This document shows, piece after piece, positions 24,257-35,036 of a DNA stretch of 64,000 nucleotides. The DNA comes from Auanema rhodensis (lineage: Eukaryota > Nematoda > Chromadorea > Rhabditida > Rhabditidae): the NCBI GenBank assembly GCA_964057225.1, contig OZ059895.1, forward strand, positions 8,370,001 through 8,434,000, in the 5' to 3' direction. Position numbers and translations under genes: made by a program. The number at the start of each line of letters is the position of its first letter. Within the stretch, counting starts at the first letter, position 1. The notes under the pieces were generated by a model. The model worked only from the letters and a program-made list of their open reading frames with translations, searched no databases and was not told the DNA's origin.

Positions 24257-27200
24257 CTATGCTTTAGTGACATCAACTACATCTTTAACACTTAACTGTA
24301 CTTTAACGTTCATAGCTGCTAACTCAGCTGTCAAAAAGCGGAACACTCTAGGTACTTGAATAAGGAACACTTGATCATCTTTGTTGCAATTTCGGCAAAT
24401 TTGTTTCTCAGAATAATCTTCAGACTTATTTTCACCCTGCAAAAAACTTATGGTAAATATAATAACATCACACACATACCTTCTTCTGTTGAACATTCCT
24501 CACTACCTTAGTATTCATGAGTACTGACAAAAGAGATCCACATCGCTTACAAATGTAAGCAACATCACGATCAGAGCAATTCAACAAGCGATCCTGAAAC
24601 ACAAAAATATGAATGATATAATACATCAAATATATATTATACTTGAAGAACGAAAGAAGTTCCATGAGCAATAATAGCATCACGCTCCATTTCTCCAAAA
24701 CGAATTCCTCCTCCTTTTTTACGACCTTTCACAGGTTGATGCGTGACAGTATCAATAGCTCCGGTAGCTCTTACCTAAATATAAGAATTGGAACTCTTTA
24801 AAAAATTTTAAATCGTACTTGGAATTTGTCAGCAATCATATGTCGCAACCTCTGATAGTATACCACGCCGAAGAAGATTTGACACTAAATTTAATGAATT
24901 ATAGAGAAAATCATCCATAACTGAAAACCTCCATTTGTCGTCCATCTACACCAGAATAGAAAGTTTCATTTCCGTGATAGTTATACCCGGCTTTAGTGAG
25001 TAATTGACCGAAATGATCAATAGCTGTTTTTTTCTCACTAAGAAAACAATATGAAATATGAAAAATAATTTTAAAACCCACTTGAAGACGAATGGAGAAG
25101 CATCATATGTTTCACCATGCATCGCAGCTGCTTTACCAGCCATACTCTCAATCATCATTCCTGAAAGAAATTGTATTATCAGCTAGATTGATATATATAT
25201 TCAAATACCGATAGTCATCCGAGATGGGAAACCATGAGGATTGAAAATGATATCCGGTACCATACCACTCTCACTAAATGGTAAGCTTTCCACTGGCCAA
25301 AGGAATGAATTAATTCCTTTCTGCCCGTGTCTGGAAGCGAACTTATCTCCAATAATTGGATTACGTTCTATTCTCCATTGGATAAGCGCACACTGAAGAA
25401 ATTGAATAATGCAACAAATGGTGCAATCATATAATACCTTCGCTCCAACATCCTCTCTGCCATCTTCATCTTTAACCAATCTTACCATACCACAGTAAGC
25501 AGGCTCTGCATAATGGAACTTATGTACTCTATGTTGTCCAGTAAGCTGATTGTAGGTGGAATAGTACACATCACCTAAAAAATCAAATGGTGTGACTTTT
25601 AAATAATAATTAAGAAACCCATGAGGTATCTTCTGCCAGGAATCGGCAATCCATCCACATCAATGGTATGGCATGGAACAAGGGGATCTTTACGGAAGAA
25701 ACTTTTCTTGTCCATTGAAGTTGATAGCATAATTCTGAGAATGAATGTTTTAAGTGAGAACTTGTCTCAAACATACTTTTCAACTTTGATGACGGTACCA
25801 TGAGCAAAACCTCTTTGATATGATGCTTTGTTAATAGTCATAGCATCTTCCATATCATATCCCGTGTATGAAATTACAGCAACACAAGCATTTGTTCCGG
25901 AAGGATATTCATCCATTTCATACTTGTCATGAGCTTCGGTCTTTAACATAGGTTTCTGAGGAAACTGAAACAAGCAAAAATAATCATAACTGTTCCAGAA
26001 TTCTTAAATTACCTGTAAACGGTACATCTTATTGTCTGTACGCTTGTGCCAAGTATGAACTGCAGTTCCCATAGTTTGTTTTGCCATCTGACACTGATAT
26101 ACATTACTGAATAAAGAAAAGAGATTAGTTCAAATTTTTTTTGAAAAGTACCGGGGTGACTGATTGTGATCAGGGAACGGAATGAGATTACCCGCAAAAG
26201 AAAATAAGCAACTAGGATGAAGCTCTTGATGTATAGTAACTCCAGGCTCTTCCTCTTTAGGGTCAATAATAATGGAAAGATAGGCTTGTTCAAATGTTCC
26301 TAAACAAGAAATATGGTTTTAATTATTATTTCAAACTACTATATCACCTATATATTCGGTTGACTTGGTGAGTAAATTATTCACAGGCCGAATCAAACGG
26401 GCTGGTTCTGTGAAGATGTATAAACCAGGATACTGGGTAATGATATTATCCGGATCAAGAGATTTCTTTACTAATGCGATCTGAATTTAAAATTTAAAAA
26501 AGTCTATAATTGATAAATCAACTTCAGCTAGATAAGGCACTCGGTTATCCTTGGAATCTACTTTGGCTAAACGCAATTTTTTAGCAAAGTATTCTCCCAT
26601 ATTGACAGGTATGTAACCAACGAACTTTCCATCAGAAAATACTGGGAAGAACTGAAATTGAAGATGAACTTTTTTAAAGCTGTGAATGAAACTTCTTCAT
26701 CAGAACGAGCTAATCCAACACTTTGATGGGTATACATTCCTAATTCGGTCAAGAAAGACGTCAAATTTCTACAGTCAGAATAATGAGTGACTATACGGCA
26801 AGAAGCAGTTAAATGGTTAAGAAGTCCGCATGGTGCACCTGTTAAATAAAGTTTTTTCAACCCAATAAAAAGTTTAAACACGTACCGTCAGGAGTGTGTA
26901 CAGGGCAAATGAAACCCCAAGCTTCTGGCCTAAGTTTACGTACATCTGTTGTTCTCATTTCCATGAAGAAAGCACCTCTATGGATAGCTCGAAAATGAGA
27001 AATAAACCGAAGTTGATTGATCCTTTCAGCAATAACACAGAATCCAGTTTTCTAAATATATAAACAGTTTATTATAAACTGCATGTGTAATAACCTGCTG
27101 AAGACAAAGTCCAGATCTTGTGTTTAAGTTACCGGTAGCCAAAAAATATTCCAATCCTCTCGTTATTTCAACTTGACCATGTTTTCCCAAAGCTTTTATA

Positions 27201-28791
27201 AATTCAGATCTGAGCATTATATGTTATTATGCATATTAAAAACTGTGCCTTACGATGTTAATGAAAAATCAACTTTCTTCTTATTTAAATATTCTAACTT
27301 TCGGCGAACCATTCCCAAAATTAATTCTAATCGTTCTCTGATCATGAGCAAAAGAATATGACCAGATACGGATGTTTCCTTAATAGAACAACACTAACAT
27401 AACCAAATGAAATTTTAACCCTACTTGAAACTGTGGATTATCAGGAGTTTCGGCAGCACATTCATTCTTGGCAAGTGCAAGGAGTTTTTGAGCCATATAT
27501 GTTAGAAGATGATATTTATCTTCATTGTTTTTCAAATGAACTGCTACAGTACTCCTTATTAAAAACTCTCCAGCTATCTAGAAAAAGTTAATAAGTAAAT
27601 ATTATTTCCTCATTTATTACTTCATCATCTTCCCATGGACCTATTCTGTCGGCAATAACAACACGTAATCTTGTTCCTAATGCTTTTAAGGCAGCTTTTT
27701 TGTGTAATACTCCTTCTTCTTGGCACTGTGAGAGCATATTCAATACAGAATTTTCCCAGAAACTATCATTTTTACGTATCCTAAACAATACATTTAAATA
27801 TTTATAAAGTTAATTGCTTACCTAGTTAAATCAGCAGCTATTTGAGAATCATTTCTATTAGTCAAAGATTTGAGTACATATAAGAAAGGAACATAGAATA
27901 TTTCATTCCGGAACTGAAATACATTCTTTACTTTTAGTGACTCTTAAGATAAACAACCTGAAGAGCAACTTGAACTCCTCCTGTTTCCAAATAATGAAGA
28001 GTCATTAGTACAGCAGTATGGTTATCCAACACTGACCTCATCATGACACCAAATTCGGTGAAAAGTTTTCCCTGCAAATATCTTAATTTTCAAAAACAAT
28101 AAGCTATATACCTTTTCTCGCAAAGACTTTCTCACTAAGGCAATGGGATAATTTCTTCTATTGGCTATTAACAAACGCATGACCTGAAACTTTGTTGAAA
28201 TATTTTCAACTTTTTACTTCAAACCTTTTCACTTCCTTTGCATACGAAATAGCCTCCCATTTCTTCTGATTCTTCACCTATTCTGATCAGATCTTTCTTG
28301 CTCATTTTCGATAAGTGACATGCACTAGACTTCAACATAATAGGAATCTAAAAGCAAAATTAGTTTATTCCAGTTTCAATTTCATACCTTTCCCAGAACA
28401 GTTTCAAACAAGTCGATCCTCTTACCATTAGATTTAATCTTTAAAAAAAATTAGGAATTTTTTTATAAATATTCTCACCTCGATTCCAACTTTGAGATTT
28501 CCTGAATATGTCAAACCTCGTTGACGACATTCTGATGGAAGTAATCGTAAGCTATCGGAAACTGCTCCTTTGTACTATAATTTACAATTTTTTATTGTTT
28601 GATAAACAAAAACGTACATTGGAATCTAAGCTAGGTGATTCTAATGTGGCACTTGTATAAGAAACTTCTATGGCTTCTCCATTAGCAAGCAAAAATTTTT
28701 CTTTAGGTACATTTAAAGCAGCACGATGTAATCCTTCTTCTACTAAGTAGTTGAAAGATTCAATATGATAAGAAGCTACGTCACACTCCAT
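24257..28791 (-). CDS. rpoa-2: DNA-directed RNA polymerase I second-largest subunit (RPA2/POLR1B)
   Basis: Catalytic-core subunit of nucleolar Pol I, which makes ribosomal RNA. N-terminal [17 protein letters not shown] (about 28720-28770) matches the Pol I lineage. Further on are the RPB2-type motifs: CGLLNHL and CPVHTPDG near the lobe (about 26815-26910), [20 protein letters not shown] (about 25850-25920), the nucleotide-site [19 protein letters not shown] (about 25300-25355), [13 protein letters not shown] (about 25200-25245), the [12 protein letters not shown] segment (about 25110-25150), and [20 protein letters not shown] (about 24690-24745). The C-terminal zinc site has CKRC (about 24545) and CRNC (about 24385). 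The end [18 protein letters not shown] is the Pol I-specific terminus; Pol II and III end differently. Around 24 short introns. The start follows TTCTAG by six bases. It shares a 275 bp divergent promoter with the PHYHIP-like gene. Confidence 0.93.
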
Positions 28792-29066
28792 TTCAATCTA
28801 GAATAAAAAGTTTAGCAACCCAAAAAAAACATTAAAACGGATAATTTAATACGATTCTCAAAAATTATGAAAGCGTAGGTACAAATTAGCATCGGAGCGA
28901 AGATTATAAAGAGAGCATGAAAATGAAATTTTTTTAAACTGTGGGTTCAGAACTAAAAATTCTAACAATAATTAGTTTTCATCTCACATCTAAACTAATA
29001 TTAATTTTAACTAACTTTGCCATAATTTTAAAATTGAATTTACATATTATAATATTCAGATTTTGA
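28792..29066. promoter_or_regulatory. Short bidirectional promoter between rpoa-2 and the PHYHIP-like gene
   Basis: Only 275 bp separates the two divergent ATGs. Each ATG is preceded within 6-8 bases by a splice-acceptor-like sequence (TTCTAG on the minus side, ATATTCAG on the plus side), so both transcripts are probably trans-spliced and the true promoter is shorter still. Confidence 0.5.
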
Positions 29067-31318
29067 ATGAAAAGTCTTTTTGATTTGAGAGACCGAAGAA
29101 ATTACTTTCCGAATTCAGATCATTATAATGTAAATTGCAATTATCGGTATGTCTATTAACATAATTAGCTTTTCTTCACCTGTGTTGCAGACCTCGTTAC
29201 CCTAATAATGAAACTTTATTACCCGCACTTCCAATAACCCGATGCTTTTCACCTATACACCCTTTGGGCATAATACCTGAAGGTCACAATAACTTCGCAC
29301 AACCTATGTTCCCTTGTTTTAGATTCAGATCGTATCATTTTCCCCCCTGCTCTTAAGGCAATAATCATTGCATGTGAAATATGTTCCACCAAAATAACAT
29401 TAAGATGGCACCTTTACAATGAGTTTTCCCTACGTAGTAAGGCACATCACATTTACACAGTAGAGTACTAACTTTAAGGAAACGTTCGTTATATTATCGA
29501 AGTTCGTGAATATAATAAAGACGTAGAAAAATTTCACAAGCATGTAGTCTCTTGGAGGGCTACCACTGATTTCGAAGCTGTTTCTGGCCATAAATATGAG
29601 TAAGTTTTAAATTCCCATACTTTTAATTAGATTTTTTAACAGTTTGACAATTCGATGTGTTGAAAATAATACAAAAAATGTTATTGCTGAGGGCCGTCAT
29701 ACAGTGAAAGTTGGTATGTGTTGAGATATTAATTGAAAGTTTCATTTTCTGCTTATTCAGTATTTAGTAATATGGAACAATATGCATTATTAGAGAAGGC
29801 TTATCATTTCGTAGGCCCTAATATGCATCCGTTTCAAGTTGTCTATAGGTAGTTAGTCTGAATGAGTTGTTTTGAGACGATCTATAATCTACAGATGCAA
29901 GCCTAAGGCTTATTGGGATGAAATACATTTTATTGGAAATGGCTTAATGATTCCCTATGAAAAAGATACCAATGGACAGCCCGCAAATAGAATTAATGAG
30001 GAGATAAACGGTAGTCACTTTGACGCCTCTTTTCATCATTTCTCTTTTAAGGATTATTCTTTAATGCTAGGACTACACACGACGGCTCTCTTCCAACACA
30101 ATCTCCATTTGGAGAAATTCGAATCAAAATTCCTGCTATGGTACATTTGAACTTGTATTTAAATGCTTAAATACCCCCGTTTTGCATTATTTGTAGCGTT
30201 TACTTGATCCTTCGAGATATAGCTTCTATTTTTCTGATTTTTACTGCAATCAGAAATTGTACGAATCTCATAATGAAAAGCGACCTCATTATGTAACTGT
30301 TGTGGTCACTTTGGTAAATTCACCTGCGGATATCTACTGTAAATCAAGTCTAATACGCTTGGATATCTTTAATAACGCATTCCTCAGAGTATTTCTGAAT
30401 GTTCTTATTCAATTTACAAGTTTACTTTTAGTATGTAACTCATCTCGATACGTTTTTCGTAAGCTCCACAGTTTGGGTTGAGATATTCTTTACCGAGCTT
30501 GTCCCTCTGAACTGGGGTCAGTTCGACAATGTAATAGCATCAGGTAAACTTAAAAGGAGAATATAATAAGAAACATTTTCTTTGAGGTTTCGGTACTTCT
30601 AAATGTGGGGGTTTACCGAATAACAAGTTTTGTGAAGTATGCAATTTGCATCCTCAGAAAAGACCAGTAGATAATCAGGTGAGAATATCATCTTTTAAGT
30701 TATCATATGGACGCGTTTAGTTATCTATTACTAACGAAACATCAAACAAGCAAAATATATCTGATGTGAAAAGTCCTGCTCAAGCTAAATGTTCTGATCT
30801 TTTGAAGAATCCTGTACAGCCCAGCAAATATGAGCCATCATCAGAGACTTTAAAAATATTGCCTGACTTTTCTGACGAAGTATCTACACTTTTGCTTGTG
30901 GAATCTTCAGAATCAAACGAAAAGGAGCAATCTGAACCTGAACGGCTAGCTGATTCTAAGCCAATGCCTCTTAAGAGGGCTCATTCCGATATGCCAGATA
31001 ACTCTGAGCCATTGTCTAAGATTCCCGCCGTTGGCTCAGGTGAAGTCGTTAAGATGGCAACGCGTCTAATTCCCGAACTTGAAAAAAAAGAAGAATTAAT
31101 GCAAGGAAGGGATACCAACACAGCGGATACTAGAAATCTTCTAAGTCCCGCTGAAGCTATACTAAATGGTCTACTACAGAATGACTTCCTTGAGGTATAC
31201 AATAGAGTATATGCATGTTAGATACGTTTTCTAGGAGATTGATGACTCCGAAAAAAGTAGTAGCCAGAACGAAAACGATGAAGCGCAAGCTGTAAAAGAT
31301 TCTCAAAAGGTTATATAA
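29067..31318 (+). CDS. PHYHIP/PHYHIPL-like protein (fibronectin III plus PHYHIP C-terminal domain)
   Basis: Resembles phytanoyl-CoA hydroxylase-interacting protein; molecular role poorly known. Exons 29067-29146, 29191-29282, 29323-29433 and 29479 onward join in phase. They give a 60-residue leader, then an FN3 domain (IIIACEICSTKITLRWHLY, then VRYIIEVREY, VVSWRATTDF, YELTIRCVE). Next comes the PHYHIP domain: AKSFV-like KAYHFVGPNM, VVYRCKPKAYWDEI, RPYxKD-like MIPYEKDTNG, ING|LFFNARTTHDGSLPTQSP, FGEIRIKIPAMRLLDPS, FYFSDFYC, HYVTVVVTLV, FFTELVPLNWGQF, and a terminal CEVC as in vertebrates. Beyond this lies a hydrophilic Ser/Glu/Lys-rich tail of about 200 residues (30690-31318) that vertebrate PHYHIP lacks, ending KDSQKVI. 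The donor after 29282 (GTCACA) is weak. C. elegans has homologues in this family, but I give no symbol. Confidence 0.8.
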
Positions 31319-31801
31319 GTTTTTCCTATTTGGGTAACATGTATGTTTAAGAATAATCTAACAGTAAAACCATTACAAGAAAGAACATCGAATTGCTAAC
31401 GAAACCAGCTAAAAGAAGTAATTCCTAAATAAAAATAATCATGGAAATTTAACGTAAAGTTCAACTTTGATTTTTATTAATATATTTAATTTACAGTGAA
31501 AATAAGGATTAAACATATCAAACTTTTAATAATTACATTGTCTTATTAACGTTCCCCGTTATAATATGTACAGTAATAATGTATTTGCATTTTTTAAGCA
31601 GTTTCAATATTAGTATCTCATTATACAGAAGTTTTCAAGAATAATATCTAGCTTTTTATTAGAAATGTTTTGAATGAATATTTTATGATACATACTATTG
31701 TCACAATATATGTATATATATATCAGAAAGTTTTATCTCTATATCTTCTTGGTAATAATTAAAAGTGAAAGTAGTGTCGTTTTTATTCAGATATTCATAT
31801 T
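31319..31801. other. Intergenic spacer between PHYHIP-like and SETD4-like genes
   Basis: 483 bp of AT-rich sequence between two tandem plus-strand genes. It ends with a pyrimidine-rich acceptor (TTTTTATTCAG, 31780-31790) 11 bases before the next ATG. Nothing else is recognised. Confidence 0.45.
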
Positions 31802-33414
31802 ATGGGCAAAATTGAGAATTTCTTGGATTGGTGTAGAAAAAAAGAAATAAACTTTGATGGTTTAGAAATACGATCTGCAGGAGAAGTTTATTTGCTGGTT
31901 TTAGTAATTAGTTCAACATTTCAAATAGGGTCTTGGTAATGGTATTTTTGCCACGCGCTTTTTTAGAAGAGAAGAAAAATGCATTAGCTTGCCAGAAAAA
32001 CATTTGATTACTGCTGGAATGGTTGCAAACATGCAACCTTATTCAGAGCTTCTGGATAAGTCACCGTAAGAACAGCTGGAAAACATTCACAGTATTCCTT
32101 TTTAAGCGTTCAACTAAAACCGTTCGAAGTATTGACTTTGTTCTTCTGTTTGGAAAAATCTCCAGAATCAGAATGGTCCCCTTATTTGGAGGTACTTCCA
32201 GAAACCTTTTCTACTCCAGCTTTCTTGGAATTAAAATACGATCCTCTGGATTTGCCATTATCAATTCGCGACTTCTATGAGAATCAAGTCAGAGATCTGA
32301 AAGAAAATTTTGAAAATGTAACAATCTGTTTTATTCTTCTCAATTTGGAACATTATCCGTATTTTCAGCTTCAAAAAATTGTCCCTGACTTAGGTTATAA
32401 AACTTTCGTGTGGGCTTGGCATGTTGTGAATACAAGATGCATATATGTAGAGAATAAGGCTCATCCGAAAATTGATTGCTCTGAAGGAGGTTCTTGCTTT
32501 TTGGAAATTCTCAATAATTCGATATTTATAGATACATTAGCTGTAATTCCCTTTGTCGATATGTTGAACCATCAGCCTGTACCTCAAGTATATTATGATA
32601 TTGATTATTTAAAAGTCAGTATAAACTTTTTTAGTGTCTTGCTCTACATTTCAAAGTAGCCAAAACGTACGAAGTAAAAACCTGCCAATGTTTTTGTGAA
32701 GGCGATGAGGTAAATAATGATGACATTATATTTTAAAGTGAGTTACCAGATCCACGTCAGCTATGGTCCACATGACAATCCTCGATTATGGATGGAATAT
32801 GGATTTACTCTACCTGACAACATTCATGAAAAAGTAGTTATAACTAAAGGTTTCATCAATTTCTATCGTTGAAACAGAGCATATTTTAAGAACTCTTCCT
32901 TGCACTAGCAATGAAAGCAGACTTAACTGTAGATGATGCTCATAAAAAAATATTCTTTGAAGCAAACTTGCCAACGTAAGTATTATATTAATTGGCATAA
33001 AAATTATTTATTTTTAGGACTTTGTATAAAAGTGATGAAGGACCCGGATATTCTTTCAGATCGAATATTCGTATATTAATGCTAACAAAAAATCAACTGT
33101 TAGACAAACTTCATTGCATATAATAGCCAATGTATTCAGATCACAATGGCAAGACATTGTATATATGGAACATTTCGATGACTCGGAAAATGCTGATGGT
33201 GTGCACAAAAACCCAGAAAAGGAAGAAAATGCAATAATAACAAAAATGATGACAGAATTAAAAATAAGTCTTCTGCAAAAGAAAAACAAAGTACTTGATG
33301 TTTAAACAGGAGAATTTCAATTAAATATTTTAGGCTCATGCTGATATTCAATGGATGTGGGAAAATCAAATAGACATCATTGATGGGGTGATGAAAGCTG
33401 TTCAGCCAACGTAA
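31802..33414 (+). CDS. SETD4: SETD4-like SET-domain protein lysine methyltransferase
   Basis: Belongs to the RuBisCO-LSMT/SETD3-SETD4-SETD6 branch of SET methyltransferases. The SET domain starts GLGNGIFATRFF and CISLPEKHLIT (about 31930-32010), continues with WSPYLEVLP (about 32170-32195), WAWHVVNTRCIYVE (about 32410-32455), the AdoMet-site VIPFVDMLNHQP (about 32540-32580) and the C-flank EIHVSYGPHDN (about 32750-32780) with LWMEYGF. The C-terminal substrate-binding region needs short introns: 32985-33018, then a 41-base intron after TKNQL (acceptor ATTCAG before SQWQDIV), and a 43-base one before AHADIQWMWENQ. It ends AVQPT and TAA 33412-33414. About 430 residues, like human SETD4. All core motifs (NH, YGPHDN) are present, so it should be active; substrate unknown. 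Confidence 0.85.
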
Positions 33415-33554
33415 TCCTAGTCATCTAGATGAAAGATATCTATACAAATTGAGTGAAATTTTATTATTTTATTAGGTTATATTGAGCAGATCTATAAGAA
33501 GATTCATAATAAAGTTACAATGTTTTGACAGTATGTTTTCCACGATATAAGAGA

Positions 33555-34635
33555 TCAAATTACAATGGGAGTATGCCTCTTTTTCCGCATATAGTCATCT
33601 AATTCCCTATCTAACTGTTCCACACTCTTCTTGGATCCAAAGTTTTCATTCTTGATTTAAAACGTTTTGAATGGTTTTTGGTCGGAAGGACTACCTGTGG
33701 TTTTCTTCCTCTACTAACTTTCACACCACGACCAGGAGCAGTATTAACTCCTCTTTTTTTGAAAACAGTCTTGACTTGATTAGAAATTTGTGGTCTGAAG
33801 AGAAAGCCTGACATAATGTTACGGCTTTGACTAGCTACCTCGAAGAGAATGCTGCGCCTCTTCCTCTTCCAAATGGAGCACCTCGCTGACCACCTCGAGG
33901 TTTTCCAGTACCTCTTTCACGAAAATTGGTAACAGGGACAGAAAGCCGATTTTCTAAAATAAACCTTTAAAAATATCCAACAAGGTTTACAAACCAATTG
34001 GAACTGTCATGTTTCTAATAGGAACTTCCATGTTTCTAATAGGAACTACTCGTGTTCGAACAGGAGGTCTGAAGCGTCTTCTAGGCATAACAACCTACAA
34101 AAATGTAAAAAAATAATAATAGAAAAATATATAACGCCTAACCTCTTCAAACTCCATGGGAGTTTGTTCTATTATTTCATAATTATTACTGTAGTTCTGA
34201 AAACATATATATATATTTCGAAATATAATCGGTACAAACTTTAGATTGAAATCGCATTTTGGGAGGAACTGAATTAAAAGATCCTCTACCACCACGATGA
34301 GAAGGCAATCTTTTCGGAGGAGGTAAATTGGAGAACCTACAATCAACTCGACTATTTAATTTAACTAAACAGAAATATTTATGAACATACTCTTGGGCTA
34401 CATTAAAAGTCGTATAGAGCATTATTGATAATTTGAAAGAATGGATTTAGATTAACAAACTGGATTACGAAATAATTTTTGCTATTAAAACTAATACAGA
34501 TGTTTAATCAAACTATTGTTGTGCTATGTTAGTTAGTTAAACAAAGCTATTGGATATAAAAACCAACCTATCATTCAGTTTTATAGCTGATGTGCCAGCA
34601 ATAACAATCTTATTAGGTATTCCCAAATCTTTCAT
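33555..34635 (-). CDS. CHTOP: CHTOP-like (Friend of PRMT1) mRNA export factor
   Basis: Nuclear RNA-binding protein of the TREX mRNA export complex and a target of arginine methylation by PRMT1. The protein starts MKDLGIPNKIVIAGTSAIKL (34633-34635 is the ATG) and then NDRFSNLPP, matching the N-terminal KIVL...LNERFTN of vertebrate CHTOP. The middle is Arg/Gly/Pro-rich (PSHRGGRGSF, MPRRRFRPPVRTR, GKPRGGQRGAPFGRGRGAAF). After a 44-base intron the C-terminus reads KSVEQLDRELDDYMRKKR, matching the EQLDxxLDAYM end of CHTOP, and stops at 33555-33557. The RG-rich region is much shorter than in vertebrates, giving about 190 residues overall. Five introns of about 40-60 bp and one of about 220 bp after the first exon. 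TTTCAG lies 6 bases before the ATG. It converges with SETD4, 140 bp away. Confidence 0.7.
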
Positions 34636-35036
34636 AATTTACTGAAACTCAAAAAATGCTATGTTATAATATAAAAATAAAATAATGACTCATAAAGAAG
34701 AGGAGCAGTTATATATTATAAGCAATAATATTAAGACCATAGAACGGTGATTGATTTTAATAAACATAAAATGGAACAAAACAAGAAAACAACCTTAACT
34801 AAAATTTCGTGAAAATAGAAATAAAGCAATAGATAAAAACATTGTTAGAAGCCTTTTAAAACGGATATTGACCTTTTGCGCATTTTGAGTGCTAGCCCAA
34901 TCTTATGGTAGGTCTTGGAAAATTCGACACGATGAGAGGAGGAAAAGGTCAACTTGCGCGTATTTTTGCATTGTTTATTACAGCAATGAGAGAAAAGCTT
35001 AATAAACGATTTCAGATGTATTGTAAAAACAAATGA
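34636..35036. other. Spacer between fer-1 and the CHTOP-like gene
   Basis: 401 bp between two minus-strand genes. It holds the fer-1 3' UTR and the CHTOP-like promoter or outron. A slightly more GC-rich block lies at 34870-34970. No exon is recognised. Confidence 0.4.
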
